Shown here one piece after another: positions 10,790 to 23,519 of a stretch of DNA of 64,000 nt. The notes below the pieces were generated by a model. It worked only from the letters and a program-made list of their open reading frames with translations, did not search any database and was not told the DNA's origin. Location of the stretch: assembly GCA_900208305.1 (NCBI GenBank), contig OAPG01000022.1:186001-250000 (forward strand), given 5' to 3'. The stretch comes from Melanopsichium pennsylvanicum (Eukaryota > Basidiomycota > Ustilaginomycetes > Ustilaginales). Position numbers and translations under genes: made by a program. Within the stretch, counting starts at the first letter, position 1, and each line of letters starts with the position of its first letter.

Positions 10790-11656
10790 GTTTGATAGTG
10801 TCCAAGGTGAATCTGGTAGGTGGAGATAATCCTATAGCACGACAGTGGGTAGGGTAGGGTATACGTGATCGTGATTGATAATGGTAGTTTGAGGCTGTAC
10901 GAGCGTTAATATTCCATGATAGTTTGTGTATGGACGCTGCGTGACAGAGCGAGCGTATGCGCTTGTGCGTGGTGACTGACTAAAACGAGACTAGGCAAGC
11001 CAATTGAGCGCTCGTAGTAGTGGTGACAGTCGCGCAATTAGCAAAGTCAGACTGCTGTAGAATTGCACGGCAACAATCGGGTGCTGCCGGCTGCTCAAAA
11101 ATTGTGGTGAGATATGGTGGTGCTGAGTACCTAAATAGTACTCATCGGCGGTTGACCGATGATGATGATGATTTTCTTGTGATAATAGACTATATTGTTG
11201 AAAGAGACCCTGATTGAGCTCCATTTCGGCACGAGCGCCGGCTGGTCCGAAGCTCTTCGTATTTTGACATTTTTTTTTGGTTCATGCATGCGTCAACCTT
11301 GTTCTGCCTCGCCCCTTTCAAGCGGGCCGTGCATAATTGGTCTTTTGTGCCCTGCAACCCAAAATTTACAAATTAGTATTAGAAAAAATATATATTAAAA
11401 CACGAATTGGTGGACGAGAAATTCAAATTTGGTAGAAAAGCGTTGTGCACTCCAGCAGTTAGCTGATCAGGACCCTGTCAACACTGCATACACGTATTTC
11501 GATAATTTTAGCCAACGTCGTGTCATGATTGCTCAGCTTTGAGAAAAATGTATCCAACACCTCATCCTACCATCAACGTTTTAACGATCGGTCGATTCTG
11601 CTTTCCGACATTCTTTGCTGCGATAGATCATACTCAATCTGTCATATTTCACAGCA
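10790..11656. other. Divergent intergenic region, AVO3 / PDI-like gene
   Basis: About 870 bp shared by two head-to-head genes. AT-rich blocks lie near 11380-11400. No ORF in it resembles a gene. Confidence 0.6.
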
Positions 11657-13759
11657 ATGAGGTTTGCCTCTATAACGAATAACCTAGTTGACACTTTCTT
11701 CGTTTGGCTGTTGCTAGCACTTGTGCTTCCATCTCTTGTTCATTCTGCAGCAACATCCTCTGACAAGGCAACTCACGATGGCCTGCGTAAGTTGACCGCT
11801 GCCAACTTCACTCTCACAAATCAAGGTGCTTGGCTTATCGAATTCTTCTCGCCCAACTGCATTCACTGCAAGCGATTCGGTGCCACCTGGTCCGAGCTCT
11901 CTCAGAACAAGGACATCCTCCGCACCCACTATCCGCAAGCTCCTTTCACACTCGCACAGGTCGACTGTCTCGCGCAATGGGATCTTTGCAAGGAACAGGG
12001 AGTCACTTTTCTTCCACGCTTGACCATCTACCAGGATGGCAAGCAGAACCCCGAAGAATACAAGGGTGACCGCAACTATCCTGAAATCTCGGCCTACATT
12101 GACAATTTTGCAAAAGAGTATCGCCAGAGCAAAGGCGTTGCTGATCTCGACATTGTCGCCCTCTCCGACAACAAAGACAGACTCAAAGATGCTACTGACG
12201 CTATCAAACACGATGCCATTGCCTCAACTGCTGCTGTCGCAACATCCGCCAGTTCAGCAGCCGATACTCCCGCTTTTTCCACATCCGAAAACGCCGCTTC
12301 TGCTTCTTCATCGGCTGTGCAAGCAATCGAACAAGTCTTGCCGTCGGGTCCAAATCCCAAAGGCCAACTCATCAGCTTTGGCTCAGCACCTGTCAAAACA
12401 AAGGAAGAGCTCGCAGCTTGGCTTGACAAGTCGTCAGGTCAAGGTCCCACTTTCGTCAAGTTCTTCGCTCCTTGGTGTCCTCACTGCAAGGCTATGGCTG
12501 CCGCTTTCAAACAGCTCAGCGAGTCACTCAAAGGCAGAGTCAATGCAATTGAGGTGGACTGTGAGGCTAATCACGTCCTTTGTGCTAGTTATGACATCCG
12601 CGGGTACCCCGTCCTCCGTCTCTATGACCAGGGTCATGTCAAGGAATACAACGGTGGCAGGAATCACGATGCCATGCTCAAGTGGGCCCTCAAAGCCGCC
12701 TCCAGCTCCGGTCTCAAGCCGATTTCTTCCAGTACAGAGCTCGCCAGCCTAGCCAAGGACAACGAAGTTATGTTCCTCTACCTCCACTCGCCAGGCACTC
12801 CAGTCGAGGAGGTCCACGCTGTTGAAGCAGCCAGCCAAATTTTGTTTGGCTATCCAACTCCCATCTACATCTCGTCCGAGTCGGAACTACTCGATCGATA
12901 TGCAGACGTCTTGGTTCAGGATCGTTTCCTAACTGTGCCTGCCAAGTCTGGCCTGCTCGTCTTCAAGGATCGTTCGGTTGCTCAGCCCATCAGCGTTCTC
13001 AACCCTTCCACTCTGCGCAATTCTGACGACGCCGGCCAGGCCATCTACACCGATGATGCACGAGCCCAGATTGCCAGCTTCCTCTCTCGCGAAAGGTATG
13101 CCCTCGTCACTGAGCTCACGGCCGCCAACTTCGAGGAGATCATTCGCAATGGCGACGACGCGCTCGTCGTGCTTGCTGCACTCTCGGATACCAACCACGG
13201 CGGTCGTGCGGTCGATTCGCCTGCTGGGGCTCTGGAACTCAAGGAGCTAGAACTCTCTGCACTCAAATCCACTGCGCTCGAGTGGCGAAATAGGAAGGCC
13301 CCTACATCGACGAGGCAGGTCGTGTTCGCCTGGATCGATGCTGATCGATGGAAGTCGCCGCTCAAGAAGCTTTACAACATTGACATCACCGCCGCACCTG
13401 CTGCTGTCCTCGTCGAAGGCTTCAAAACGCAGTACTTCGAGTTGCGGTACAACTCGAATCAAGGCGGATCGTACCAAGCCGATTGGATCTCCAACTACGT
13501 ATTCGAAAGCATCGACAGTGCCATTCAGGGAAACAGTCTGCCGAAATCCTCGCGCACCCTCTTTCAAAAGTCAGTACGAGGCGCAGAGAACTACATGAAC
13601 ATCCTCATCGACACAAGCGTAGCTCATCCCATCGCTGCTTTCGCCTTCGTATTCTCGGCATTGGGAGGGCTCTTTTTCTATCTTGTGAGGGCCAAGAACA
13701 GTGATTCAGGGTCGGCTCTGCCAATGTATTCCAAAGTTTCGACGGTCAAGGCCGATTGA
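11657..13759 (+). CDS. Membrane-anchored protein disulfide isomerase with two thioredoxin domains
   Basis: A 700-residue intronless ORF. It starts with a hydrophobic signal sequence (FVWLLLALVLPSLVHSA) and has two thioredoxin-like domains with active sites CIHC (residues 68-71, context FFSPNCIHCKRF) and CPHC (274-277, context FFAPWCPHCKAM). An Ala/Ser-rich linker of about 50 residues separates them. A further region of about 350 residues without CXXC looks like inactive thioredoxin-type domains. A single transmembrane helix lies at about 655-677 (IAAFAFVFSALGGLFFYLV), followed by a short cytosolic tail. This matches transmembrane PDIs of the ER (TMX3/Eps1 type), which oxidise or isomerise disulfides in secretory cargo. 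There is no KDEL-type tail, consistent with retention through the membrane anchor. CIHC is an unusual active-site variant. Confidence 0.85.
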   Translation: MRFASITNNLVDTFFVWLLLALVLPSLVHSAATSSDKATHDGLRKLTAANFTLTNQGAWLIEFFSPNCIHCKRFGATWSELSQNKDILRTHYPQAPFTLAQVDCLAQWDLCKEQGVTFLPRLTIYQDGKQNPEEYKGDRNYPEISAYIDNFAKEYRQSKGVADLDIVALSDNKDRLKDATDAIKHDAIASTAAVATSASSAADTPAFSTSENAASASSSAVQAIEQVLPSGPNPKGQLISFGSAPVKTKEELAAWLDKSSGQGPTFVKFFAPWCPHCKAMAAAFKQLSESLKGRVNAIEVDCEANHVLCASYDIRGYPVLRLYDQGHVKEYNGGRNHDAMLKWALKAASSSGLKPISSSTELASLAKDNEVMFLYLHSPGTPVEEVHAVEAASQILFGYPTPIYISSESELLDRYADVLVQDRFLTVPAKSGLLVFKDRSVAQPISVLNPSTLRNSDDAGQAIYTDDARAQIASFLSRERYALVTELTAANFEEIIRNGDDALVVLAALSDTNHGGRAVDSPAGALELKELELSALKSTALEWRNRKAPTSTRQVVFAWIDADRWKSPLKKLYNIDITAAPAAVLVEGFKTQYFELRYNSNQGGSYQADWISNYVFESIDSAIQGNSLPKSSRTLFQKSVRGAENYMNILIDTSVAHPIAAFAFVFSALGGLFFYLVRAKNSDSGSALPMYSKVSTVKAD

Positions 13760-14079
13760 TCCGACAGCACCATTTCAGTCTTGTAATTCGTCCGAATCCT
13801 ACCTGAGAAAGTTTATATGTCTGTTCCCTAGCATTCCATCTTTGATCGAAAGTCAATATGTCAGTCTCGATATCGAGCCATGCAGCATGATATGAGAGAA
13901 GCGGAGAAGGAGAGACAAACACCGTTTTTGCGTCTCGGAACCCGGGCAAAAAAATTTGTGTCTTAATCCGATCTTCCTCCACAAAACCTTAAAGTTGGCC
14001 CACGCACCTGCGTGTCTCTTCCCTTCAACCACTGTGCCCATCTCGGACCCGCCTTATCATTTACAACCATCACACAATA
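13760..14079. other. Intergenic region, PDI / GST-HIS6
   Basis: 320 bp between two co-directional genes. Nothing recognisable beyond the presumed terminator and promoter. Confidence 0.5.
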
Positions 14080-15663
14080 ATGAACGGCACACCTCCCAGC
14101 CCCGATGCCGGCGGCCCCGATGCCGGATCCGGGCTAGTGCTGCATCATCTCGAGCTATCTCGTTCGAACAGAGTGCTGTTCCTCTTGGAAGAGCTTCAAA
14201 TTCCTTATCAGATCAAAGTATATAAGCGCGACCCAGTGACTCGACTTGCCGGCCCTGATCTCAAAGCTGTCCACCCTCTTGGCCGATCGCCCGTCCTCAC
14301 TGATGGAGGCTTGACGATCATCGAAACGAACGCGATCATCGATCACCTGATGAAACACTATTATGACCCATCGCGTGTCAATCTTGGACCCAAGCTTGGA
14401 GAGAAGACGCAGGAGAGTATCGACGTGGGATCTTGGATACAGTTCGCAGAGGCGAGTATCATGCTACATGGTATACCACTGTTCTACCTCATCAAGGGAG
14501 GAAGTGATACCGAAGATGCGAGCAGTACGACCGAAAAGGTGTGTGCGAGAGGCATCAAGGCAGATCTGGACTATATCGAGGAGAGTCTGGAGAAGAATGC
14601 AGGGATGCTGGTCAGGGGTTGGGAGTTCACAGCAGCAGACTGCGCTATGCTGTACAGTGTCGATATGATTGGACACATTTTTGCTACTCGCTCTGAACAG
14701 TGGAGGAAGAATCTTGGACTAGAAATCAGATCGGCGACTCGGGAGTGGATGCAGAGGTGTTTCCAACGTCCCGCGTTCAAACGTGCTGTTGCGAAAGAAG
14801 CACCGTCTCAGGATCAAGAGAGTTCAAGCTGGCTCGAAGCATTCTTTGGATCCCAACAGAAATCGAAGCAAAAACAGAAGGAGCAAAGAAAGAGCGTATT
14901 CAGGCCGTGCATCGACCTTCACGAAGGTGTTGTCAAACAGATCGTGGGGGGAACGCTCACCGACAGCGACTCGACGCTCCGCACAAACTTTGTTTCCACT
15001 CACACTCCTTCGTACTACGCCTCGCTCTATTGCCAACACAACCTTCGCGGAGGGCACGTCATCAAACTCGGTCCACGCAACGACGAGGCTGCCACAGCAG
15101 CTGTTGCAGCATGGTCCAAGGGGTTGCACGTTGGAGGAGGAATCACCTTGGACAACGCGCAAGAATGGCTGGATAGAGGTGCAGAAAAAGTGATTGTTAC
15201 GAGCTACCTATTCCCCTCGTGCAGGTTTAGTCTGGAAAGGCTGAAGGAGCTAAGTGAGAAAGTGGGCAAAGAGAATTTGGTAGTGGACGTCAGCTGCAGA
15301 AAGAGAGGAGACAAGTGGGTGGTTGCGATGAACAGATGGCAAGATATGACGGATATGGAGGTGGACAAATCCTCGCTTGATCTTCTAGCTAAGTACTGCT
15401 CCGAATTTCTAATCCACGCAGCAGATGTGGAAGGACTCTGCCAAGGTATCGATACAGAGCTGGTGGCGAGGCTGGCAGAGTGGGTAACGGTGCCGACCAC
15501 GTATGCAGGTGGAGCGAGGAACCTGGGAGATCTGGAGCTGGTGGATAAGCTGAGTGACGGGCGAGTGGACTTGACCTTTGGAAGTGCGCTGGACATTTTT
15601 GGTGGAAAGGGGGTTACTCTGGATGAGTTGGTGGCTTGGAACAAGTCTGCGGAGACCAAATGA
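14080..15663 (+). CDS. HIS6: Fusion of a GST-like protein with HIS6 (ProFAR isomerase)
   Basis: One uninterrupted ORF of 527 residues with two unrelated halves. Residues about 10-240 are a glutathione-S-transferase fold: a thioredoxin-like N-domain with [19 protein letters not shown], the cis-Pro context [20 protein letters not shown], and an all-helical C-domain ending near [15 protein letters not shown] Lys/Gln-rich linker (about 245-270) follows. Residues about 273-525 are the TIM-barrel enzyme of histidine biosynthesis step 4, with [34 protein letters not shown] and the late [15 protein letters not shown] phosphate-binding turn. HIS6 normally stands alone at about 260 residues. No methionine lies in the linker and no splice signal is needed, so the fusion is read directly from the sequence. 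The GST-like part could help fold or stabilise, or may act separately in detoxification; that is unknown. Confidence 0.88.
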   Translation: MNGTPPSPDAGGPDAGSGLVLHHLELSRSNRVLFLLEELQIPYQIKVYKRDPVTRLAGPDLKAVHPLGRSPVLTDGGLTIIETNAIIDHLMKHYYDPSRVNLGPKLGEKTQESIDVGSWIQFAEASIMLHGIPLFYLIKGGSDTEDASSTTEKVCARGIKADLDYIEESLEKNAGMLVRGWEFTAADCAMLYSVDMIGHIFATRSEQWRKNLGLEIRSATREWMQRCFQRPAFKRAVAKEAPSQDQESSSWLEAFFGSQQKSKQKQKEQRKSVFRPCIDLHEGVVKQIVGGTLTDSDSTLRTNFVSTHTPSYYASLYCQHNLRGGHVIKLGPRNDEAATAAVAAWSKGLHVGGGITLDNAQEWLDRGAEKVIVTSYLFPSCRFSLERLKELSEKVGKENLVVDVSCRKRGDKWVVAMNRWQDMTDMEVDKSSLDLLAKYCSEFLIHAADVEGLCQGIDTELVARLAEWVTVPTTYAGGARNLGDLELVDKLSDGRVDLTFGSALDIFGGKGVTLDELVAWNKSAETK

Positions 15664-17620
15664 GGTCACGGATGCTCGAGATAGCAACTCATATGCTCGA
15701 TTCAGTGCACATACTCTTTTAAGACGTGTCAAATTCCGCAAAAAGGTCATATGGATGATGGTGGGGCTGTGCGAAGAGACGAGCTTCCATCGAGCACGTA
15801 AGCTCCTTTGAGGTCATGAAGAAGCATACCAACGTCGAGGTCAACACCAAACGATGAGGAAAAGCTGTCTTTCTACACAGCCTCGACCTTGCGATTTGTT
15901 AGATCGAACAAAAGACCGATCCGACTTTGCGGTGATCGGGATTTCAGTGCCGAAGCCGAGGCATGTTCGAGTCCATAGTTGGACCCCTCCGTGCTCGACG
16001 TTTTATGGACACTTTTGAAAGTCAAGACCATTGGCTTATCGTCCAACTCAGATGTGTTGCTCAATGCTCGACTTCCGCGGAGAGTTTACATGCAAAACAA
16101 AAGCTGGCATTTCCGATGGGTTGACTTGGTCAAAGTTGCCAACCAAGATGGCTTGAAACTGACGAACGTGGAGGAGATAGAGGATAGGGAAACCACGGTG
16201 CTGTCTCGGTGCCCCGGAAACTCGCCTAACTATCCCATCCATACGATCAAGTGGAACCTAAGAGGGGGCGAAGGATCGCGCGAATGGCGAGGAGCTGTGT
16301 TCGGACCCTTGAGCGCCGTTTTTTCAACCGCCATCATCATCATCATCATGCTCATCGCGATGGTCATCGAGCGAACGGACCCATAATTCCCGATGAACGG
16401 CCCCAGACGTTATTGACTTGCCAGCACTCAACAATAGAGTTGTCAACTTCCAAGGCGGGCTGGAACGCTGTAAGTTAACTGGATTTTGTTTTCCAAGCCA
16501 GGGCAGCGCACGAGCCAAAGTTTGGAAGAAATTGGTCAATCGTCCGTCATCTCGCACCGCAATTCAAACTCTTTGGCCGCTTCTCTGTGCTTCTCCTAAT
16601 TACACACTTACAACTTTGAATTTGCAGAGTTCCAAATCCAAGAAGGAAAGTGTTGAAATGCTGCTGAAACTTGTCTCGCCTTTCCCCCACCCCCCCCCTT
16701 TGATTGAAGTGGCAGAGAAAGTGATGGGTGGCCCGAGCTCCACCTTTCTATTCCGAAACAGAGAAATTCTACACCTGCGTCTTGCTGAATACAAATTTTC
16801 GACGCCCGATTTAAGTGGATTGAACATCCCAAAAAGCTGTTTGTCTAGGGAATGTATTCATGTCAACGCATCTCTATTGATGAAATTTGTATTGGTGTGA
16901 TTTTGGGAAAAACAAAAAAGTGAGACTCGCTCAAGAAGATGCTCGATTGCTCGAGTCGGTTTGGAATTTCAAGAAGCGTCAAATCGTGCTCACAATTCAA
17001 AAGGGGCAGTGCAGCTTGCTGTGTGTGATATTCACCGTAAATTAATGTAAATGTAAAATTTTACCGTATGCTGTGCTGTTCTGTGGTGAGCTTCGCTGAG
17101 CAATGCTGAGCAGTGAGCAGACCCGTGACAGCTTCGAATAAGACACACGCACGCACAGCCCTGTTGAGCGACGCAGCCTTCTCTGGTTCGATCTCGGCTT
17201 GGCCAACTAACAAAACTTGCTCGACACTCTTGTAGCCCCGAGTAAGCGCCTGCACAGTGTCATCTCCCACTAACTTAATAGAGAAAAGCTCTGAGAGTTC
17301 GACTTTGGTTGGCCTGAGCCCTCTTTGCCTTTCGTTAGCGCACACACACACACACGCACACGCACACGCACACGCACATCCACACGCACACATTCGAATC
17401 GCTCCGCGTCGCCTCTGCTGTCAGCCCCCGTTTCTCTCTTCGTTTGGTCTCTGTGGCTGAGCTAGTCCACCTCAGAGGCGCATCGCATCACCCCTTTCCT
17501 GGCCCTTCCCCTATCTCCAAATCGCTTCGTCGGCATCACCTTTTCTATTTTCCCCTCCACCAATACCATCTTCTTTTAACCACCACCAACCCAACACCAC
17601 CCAACCAACTCACTATCACA
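15664..17620. other. Intergenic region upstream of actin
   Basis: About 2 kb with no convincing gene. A 135-codon ORF (15979-16386) ends in an artificial run of isoleucines made by ATC repeats and is not accepted. The last 600 bp are pyrimidine-rich and contain the CA tract at 17340, as expected for a strong promoter and leader. Confidence 0.55.
17340..17392. repeat. (CA/CG)n microsatellite in the actin leader
   Basis: About 50 bases of CACACA and CGCACA about 230 bases before the actin ATG, followed by a C/T-rich leader. Confidence 0.9.
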
Positions 17621-19653
<2,033 letters not shown>

Positions 19654-20502
19654 GCCGCCGTCAAGTTGAGCGTGGAATAGCAGCAGGCGGAAAAAGAAGG
19701 AACCGTTTTCGAAGAAGAAGCAGACCTGCTTGCTGCTATCAACGAGCACGATTACGCCGCTCTCCTTTTCTTTTTACAAACAACATGAACAAAATCGTCA
19801 ACATCAACCCAATGTATTAAGGCTGATTGTAGACGGTTTCAATCATCCCACTTACACGAGTAGCTGTCTAGATTGACGGGTTATGGCATATGCGGGTGGT
19901 TAACAATTCTATGGCCCAAATGTTGTTGCCGTGTTTTCCCGTGTGATGAGGTTGGTGAAATTGAAATTGGGTTAGTTGATCGAAACCTATCTCTTTCAAA
20001 CATGCTTTCTACTCTTTCTTTCCCCTCTTCTCTCTCCTCCTTCGTCTCTCTTTGACCTTTTTTTTTTTATGTAGGCTTAACTTCCTTTTTTTTTTTGGTG
20101 TTACAGCTGAAAAACCCGGAGATGAAATGTTATTATGAAATTTATGATTGCATTCTGTAGAAGAATCAAGATGATTTTAAGTAGTTTGAAGTTTTAAGAG
20201 GTAAATGTTTGTTGTAGTGTAGGGTAAGTTTTAAAATTTTTGTCATTCGATATTAAATGATAAGAAAACTCATCAATAACAAGCTACACATTTTCTCTCT
20301 CTATATATATTTTTTTTCCCCAATTCATCGCAGTACACTCTTAAAAAAATACAAAATTCACTTAAAATCAAATATAAATTCACTTAAAATCAAAACCAAA
20401 TAAGTAGTTGTAAGTGCAAGTATCAAACTTGGGTAAAATGAAAGCAAAAAATCGACAAACAAAGAGAGAGAGAGAGAGAGAAAAAAAAAATGCGAAATGT
20501 TT
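19654..20502. other. Actin 3' flank / convergent intergenic region
   Basis: AT-rich, low-complexity DNA with T-runs (20056, 20087) and an AG repeat at 20463-20480, lying between two convergent genes. It probably contains both 3' ends. No gene is seen. Confidence 0.5.
20463..20490. repeat. (AG)n then A-tract
   Basis: A short simple repeat of AGAGAG followed by about ten A, just downstream of the next gene's stop codon. Confidence 0.85.
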
Positions 20503-21624
20503 TTAACAGCTGGCAAGGTTCTTATAAGTACCCATGTTATAAGTGTTTGGTTTACCAAGGAACCAACCGTTCAACATCTGGTAAAGATAGTCAAGGTTGT
20601 TCTGAGCATAACAATTACCCTGGTATTTTGCCGCGGTAGCTTTTTGAACCGTTAAACCCAAACTCCAACCATTGTACTGTCCAATCGCCTGCAACACACT
20701 GCCTCCGCATTGATCCAAGGTCGACTTAAAGTACTTGGCACCTGCATCAACGTTGAACCAAGCGTCTTTGCAGTTACCGTTAGGAGCACCACCACACTTA
20801 TCAGGAGTGATCTGCATGAGTCCCTGTTCACCATTGCCACCAGTGGCGTTAGGATTGCAAGTCGACTCTTGCATGGCAAAAGACATGAGGATGGTGGCGG
20901 GTACGTTGTGAGCCTTTTCGGCAGCTTGGAATGCCCAAAGTACATCCTTGCAGGGAGCAAAGACGGAAGAAGTGGCAGCTTGATTGGCCGAGATGATCTT
21001 GAGCTGGTCAATTTGCAATTTGGGTGGATTCCATCCGCCAGAGGTGAGACCGCAGTTGAGGAAGTTTTGAGAACCATTGGGTTGGTTGTCGTTAGCTCCC
21101 GAAGAGCCACAGCTGCCAGAGCTCAAGCCAAAGAGGCCTCCACCGCTCGAGGATGACGACGAAGAAGAAGAAGAAGATGAAGAAGAAGAAGATGAAGACG
21201 AAGAAGCATCCGAGTTGGAACTAGCGTTGCTGTTGCTCTGCGAAGAAGACTGCGAGCCGCTGTTGCCTTTAGAATCGGAAGCAGAATCCGATTTGGAGTT
21301 GGAGTTGGAGTTGGAGCTAGACTGAGACTGGGACTGGGATTGAGCGTTGCTGTGAGATTTGGAGCTCGTATTCTGCTTGGAAGCCGAGGCGGCCTTGGCG
21401 CCAGCGCCAGATGCGGCCGATTGGGTCTTTGCCTTGCAAGAGCGCTTCGAGCCCTTGTAGTGGCGCTTTACGAGACGAGGTTGGTTGAGGATGGCTTGAC
21501 GTCGCTCCATAGAGAGGGGATGCCTGGACGTGGCGGGAAGATTGAGGCCCTCGACGCTGGGTTGAGCGGAGGCACCGGCGGCAACAAAGGCCAAAGTGGC
21601 GGCGACAAGAGAAAGGAACTTCAT
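20503..21624 (-). CDS. Secreted lysozyme-like (SLT/GH23-type) protein with Ser-rich linker
   Basis: 373 residues. A clear signal peptide (MKFLSLVAATLAFVAAGASA) is followed by a dibasic-rich segment that may be a propeptide (LVKRHYKGSKR), a Ser/Asn/Gln/Lys low-complexity linker (about 75-165, including a run of about 23 serines), and a C-terminal domain of about 200 residues. That domain reads like a soluble lytic transglycosylase: the probable catalytic glutamate E253 in SFAMQESTCNP, then GEQGLMQITPDKCGG and AIGQYNGWS. The fold cuts peptidoglycan or related glycans. In a fungus the target could be bacterial walls or its own glycans; that is inference. Cysteines in the domain suggest disulfides and secretion. 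Confidence 0.82.
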   Translation of the reverse strand: MKFLSLVAATLAFVAAGASAQPSVEGLNLPATSRHPLSMERRQAILNQPRLVKRHYKGSKRSCKAKTQSAASGAGAKAASASKQNTSSKSHSNAQSQSQSQSSSNSNSNSKSDSASDSKGNSGSQSSSQSNSNASSNSDASSSSSSSSSSSSSSSSSSSSGGGLFGLSSGSCGSSGANDNQPNGSQNFLNCGLTSGGWNPPKLQIDQLKIISANQAATSSVFAPCKDVLWAFQAAEKAHNVPATILMSFAMQESTCNPNATGGNGEQGLMQITPDKCGGAPNGNCKDAWFNVDAGAKYFKSTLDQCGGSVLQAIGQYNGWSLGLTVQKATAAKYQGNCYAQNNLDYLYQMLNGWFLGKPNTYNMGTYKNLASC

Positions 21625-23519
21625 TGTTGTAAGAATGCGTAGGGATGTTTTTATGATAATCTAGACGGGGGAAGTCTATGCGATATGGATCGAGGTTCTG
21701 TCAAAGAACGTGTTTGTTGACAAATGATGGTGAACGAAGCAGCAGGCCAGGGGGTTAGCAAGGGAGTTGAGAGAGAGGGGTTATTGGAGGTGGTGCGAAG
21801 CAAAGAATGCGGGAAGAGGTACGGGATGGGGTTGATATAATGCGAAGGAGGAGCGAGAGATGCTATGACGGGGGAGACAAGAAACGTGTATGTATGGACC
21901 AGCCAAGAACAAGTTGATTTGTTGTATGTATGTATGTATGTGTAGTGAAAAAAGGGATTGGAAGAGGGGGAAGAGGACGGTGCTGCCAGTACAAAATGAA
22001 GAGGACCTTGTGGAAGTGATGGGGTTAAAGAAGGAAGAGCAAATGGTCAAGTTTTTGTCCAGGGGCTACCAAAGGGGAGAGGGGGTGGGAGAGGATTGGG
22101 GTCACGCCAAGACAGCGCAGGAGGGTCAGGAGGAGGAGGAGGAGGAGGAGGAGGAGGAGCAGTAGTAGTAGCAGCAGCACATACAGACGCAGACGCAGCA
22201 TCAACGCGTTTGGCCGCCTTTGACACATATCACTGGCGCGCGCATCAACGCACCCTCGTTCTCAAAGAGTAAAGAGATGTGATGAACCCATTCTCGTCAG
22301 TATGCTTTGAATGCGCAATTCCCAGCACTAACTCTGTAGTAGAAAACAAAAAGTGTGACTGTACAGCATATGAGCAGTGTATCTCAATACGCAAGATCGA
22401 CCGACGATGCTTGAAATTAGAGGAGTGCCAAGCGAAAAGCCTGCATTGCTGGACACGCAACCATTAAACGCGCCCCGCCTCTCTTCCTTCCTACAGAGTG
22501 TGCTGCATGTAGCCGCTTGTCTAATGCGAAATTTGACGCAACGCGGCGTTCGGTACTCTATATCTACAGTAATTTAACTGTCATTCACTCTCAAATCTCG
22601 CCGTTCCGAGATGAGTAGGTATCTCTGACTGGTCACTTGTTTGCATCCTCTCTTCTTCACAATCATCCGCTCCATCCCATTCTTGTTGTCGTCGTTAATT
22701 CATGTACATATCGGCACATTGCGGCTTGGCAGGCATTTCTCTTAAACTTACTACTATAGTATCAACTGTATTGTCACTTAGAGTAAATGTATGTGCGTGG
22801 TGTGTACGTACGTGTGAGTTGATCAAGGTCGTCGCAAAGCCGTTGCAGAACCTCTTTTTCGTCGTCTGCGAGACAGCAAGCAAAAATATATAAAACGTCG
22901 CTGCGTCTCCTTTTCCTATCATCACCCCAAACCCTCACATTGATGCCAAGTGACAAACACATTGAAAATAGATCGAAATCAGGGGTCATTGCGCCTGCAG
23001 TACAAGTATTGTATTGTGTAGTTTCGGTTCTAGCTGACCAAATGTCGATACGTTCTAGTGCAATTCAAGATCTTGTAGCCGAGCCCCGAAAACCTGACTC
23101 TCTCTGGAAGGTACACTCACTGTTCAGTAAAGTCACAGTGACTGTACTACCTTGCATTACGCATTGTCGCCAATCCCTGCCAGCGAGACAGATAACCGCC
23201 CTCGCGAGATACACAGCATACCAAACCCGTCTCAGATTTCCTTGTCTCATGTCTTGCCCTTGATCGGTTTCCCCGCTCTTCATTTTTTTTCTTTTTTCTC
23301 GATGGAATCACCAACCCGAGTAAATGACCCGATCATTTCGATTTCTTCTCCGATCGTGTAAATTCTGCCTCTACTAAATCGACCTGCCTCGTTTGCACCA
23401 TCATCTTGTTGTTGGGTAACTCCGTGAAAAAAAAAAAAGCACGATTGGGTATAGTATGATTGCTGCAAACGATAATTACAGTGTAGCTCCATGCAGCTGA
23501 ATCAGTGAGGAGCCACGCG
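21625..23519. other. Intergenic region, lysozyme-like gene / RAD10
   Basis: About 1.9 kb upstream of the secreted gene and downstream of RAD10. It contains TATG repeats near 21921 and an AGG repeat at 22128. No ORF here has gene-like content. Confidence 0.55.
22128..22177. repeat. (AGG)n followed by (AGT/AGC)n
   Basis: About 32 bases of GGA/AGG triplets running into AGTAGTAGTAGCAGCAGC, about 500 bp upstream of the secreted lysozyme-like gene. Confidence 0.9.

Noticed and set aside
15979..16386. 135-codon ORF upstream of actin
   Set aside because: Hydrophobic end is a translated ATC repeat; no similarity or coding-type composition.
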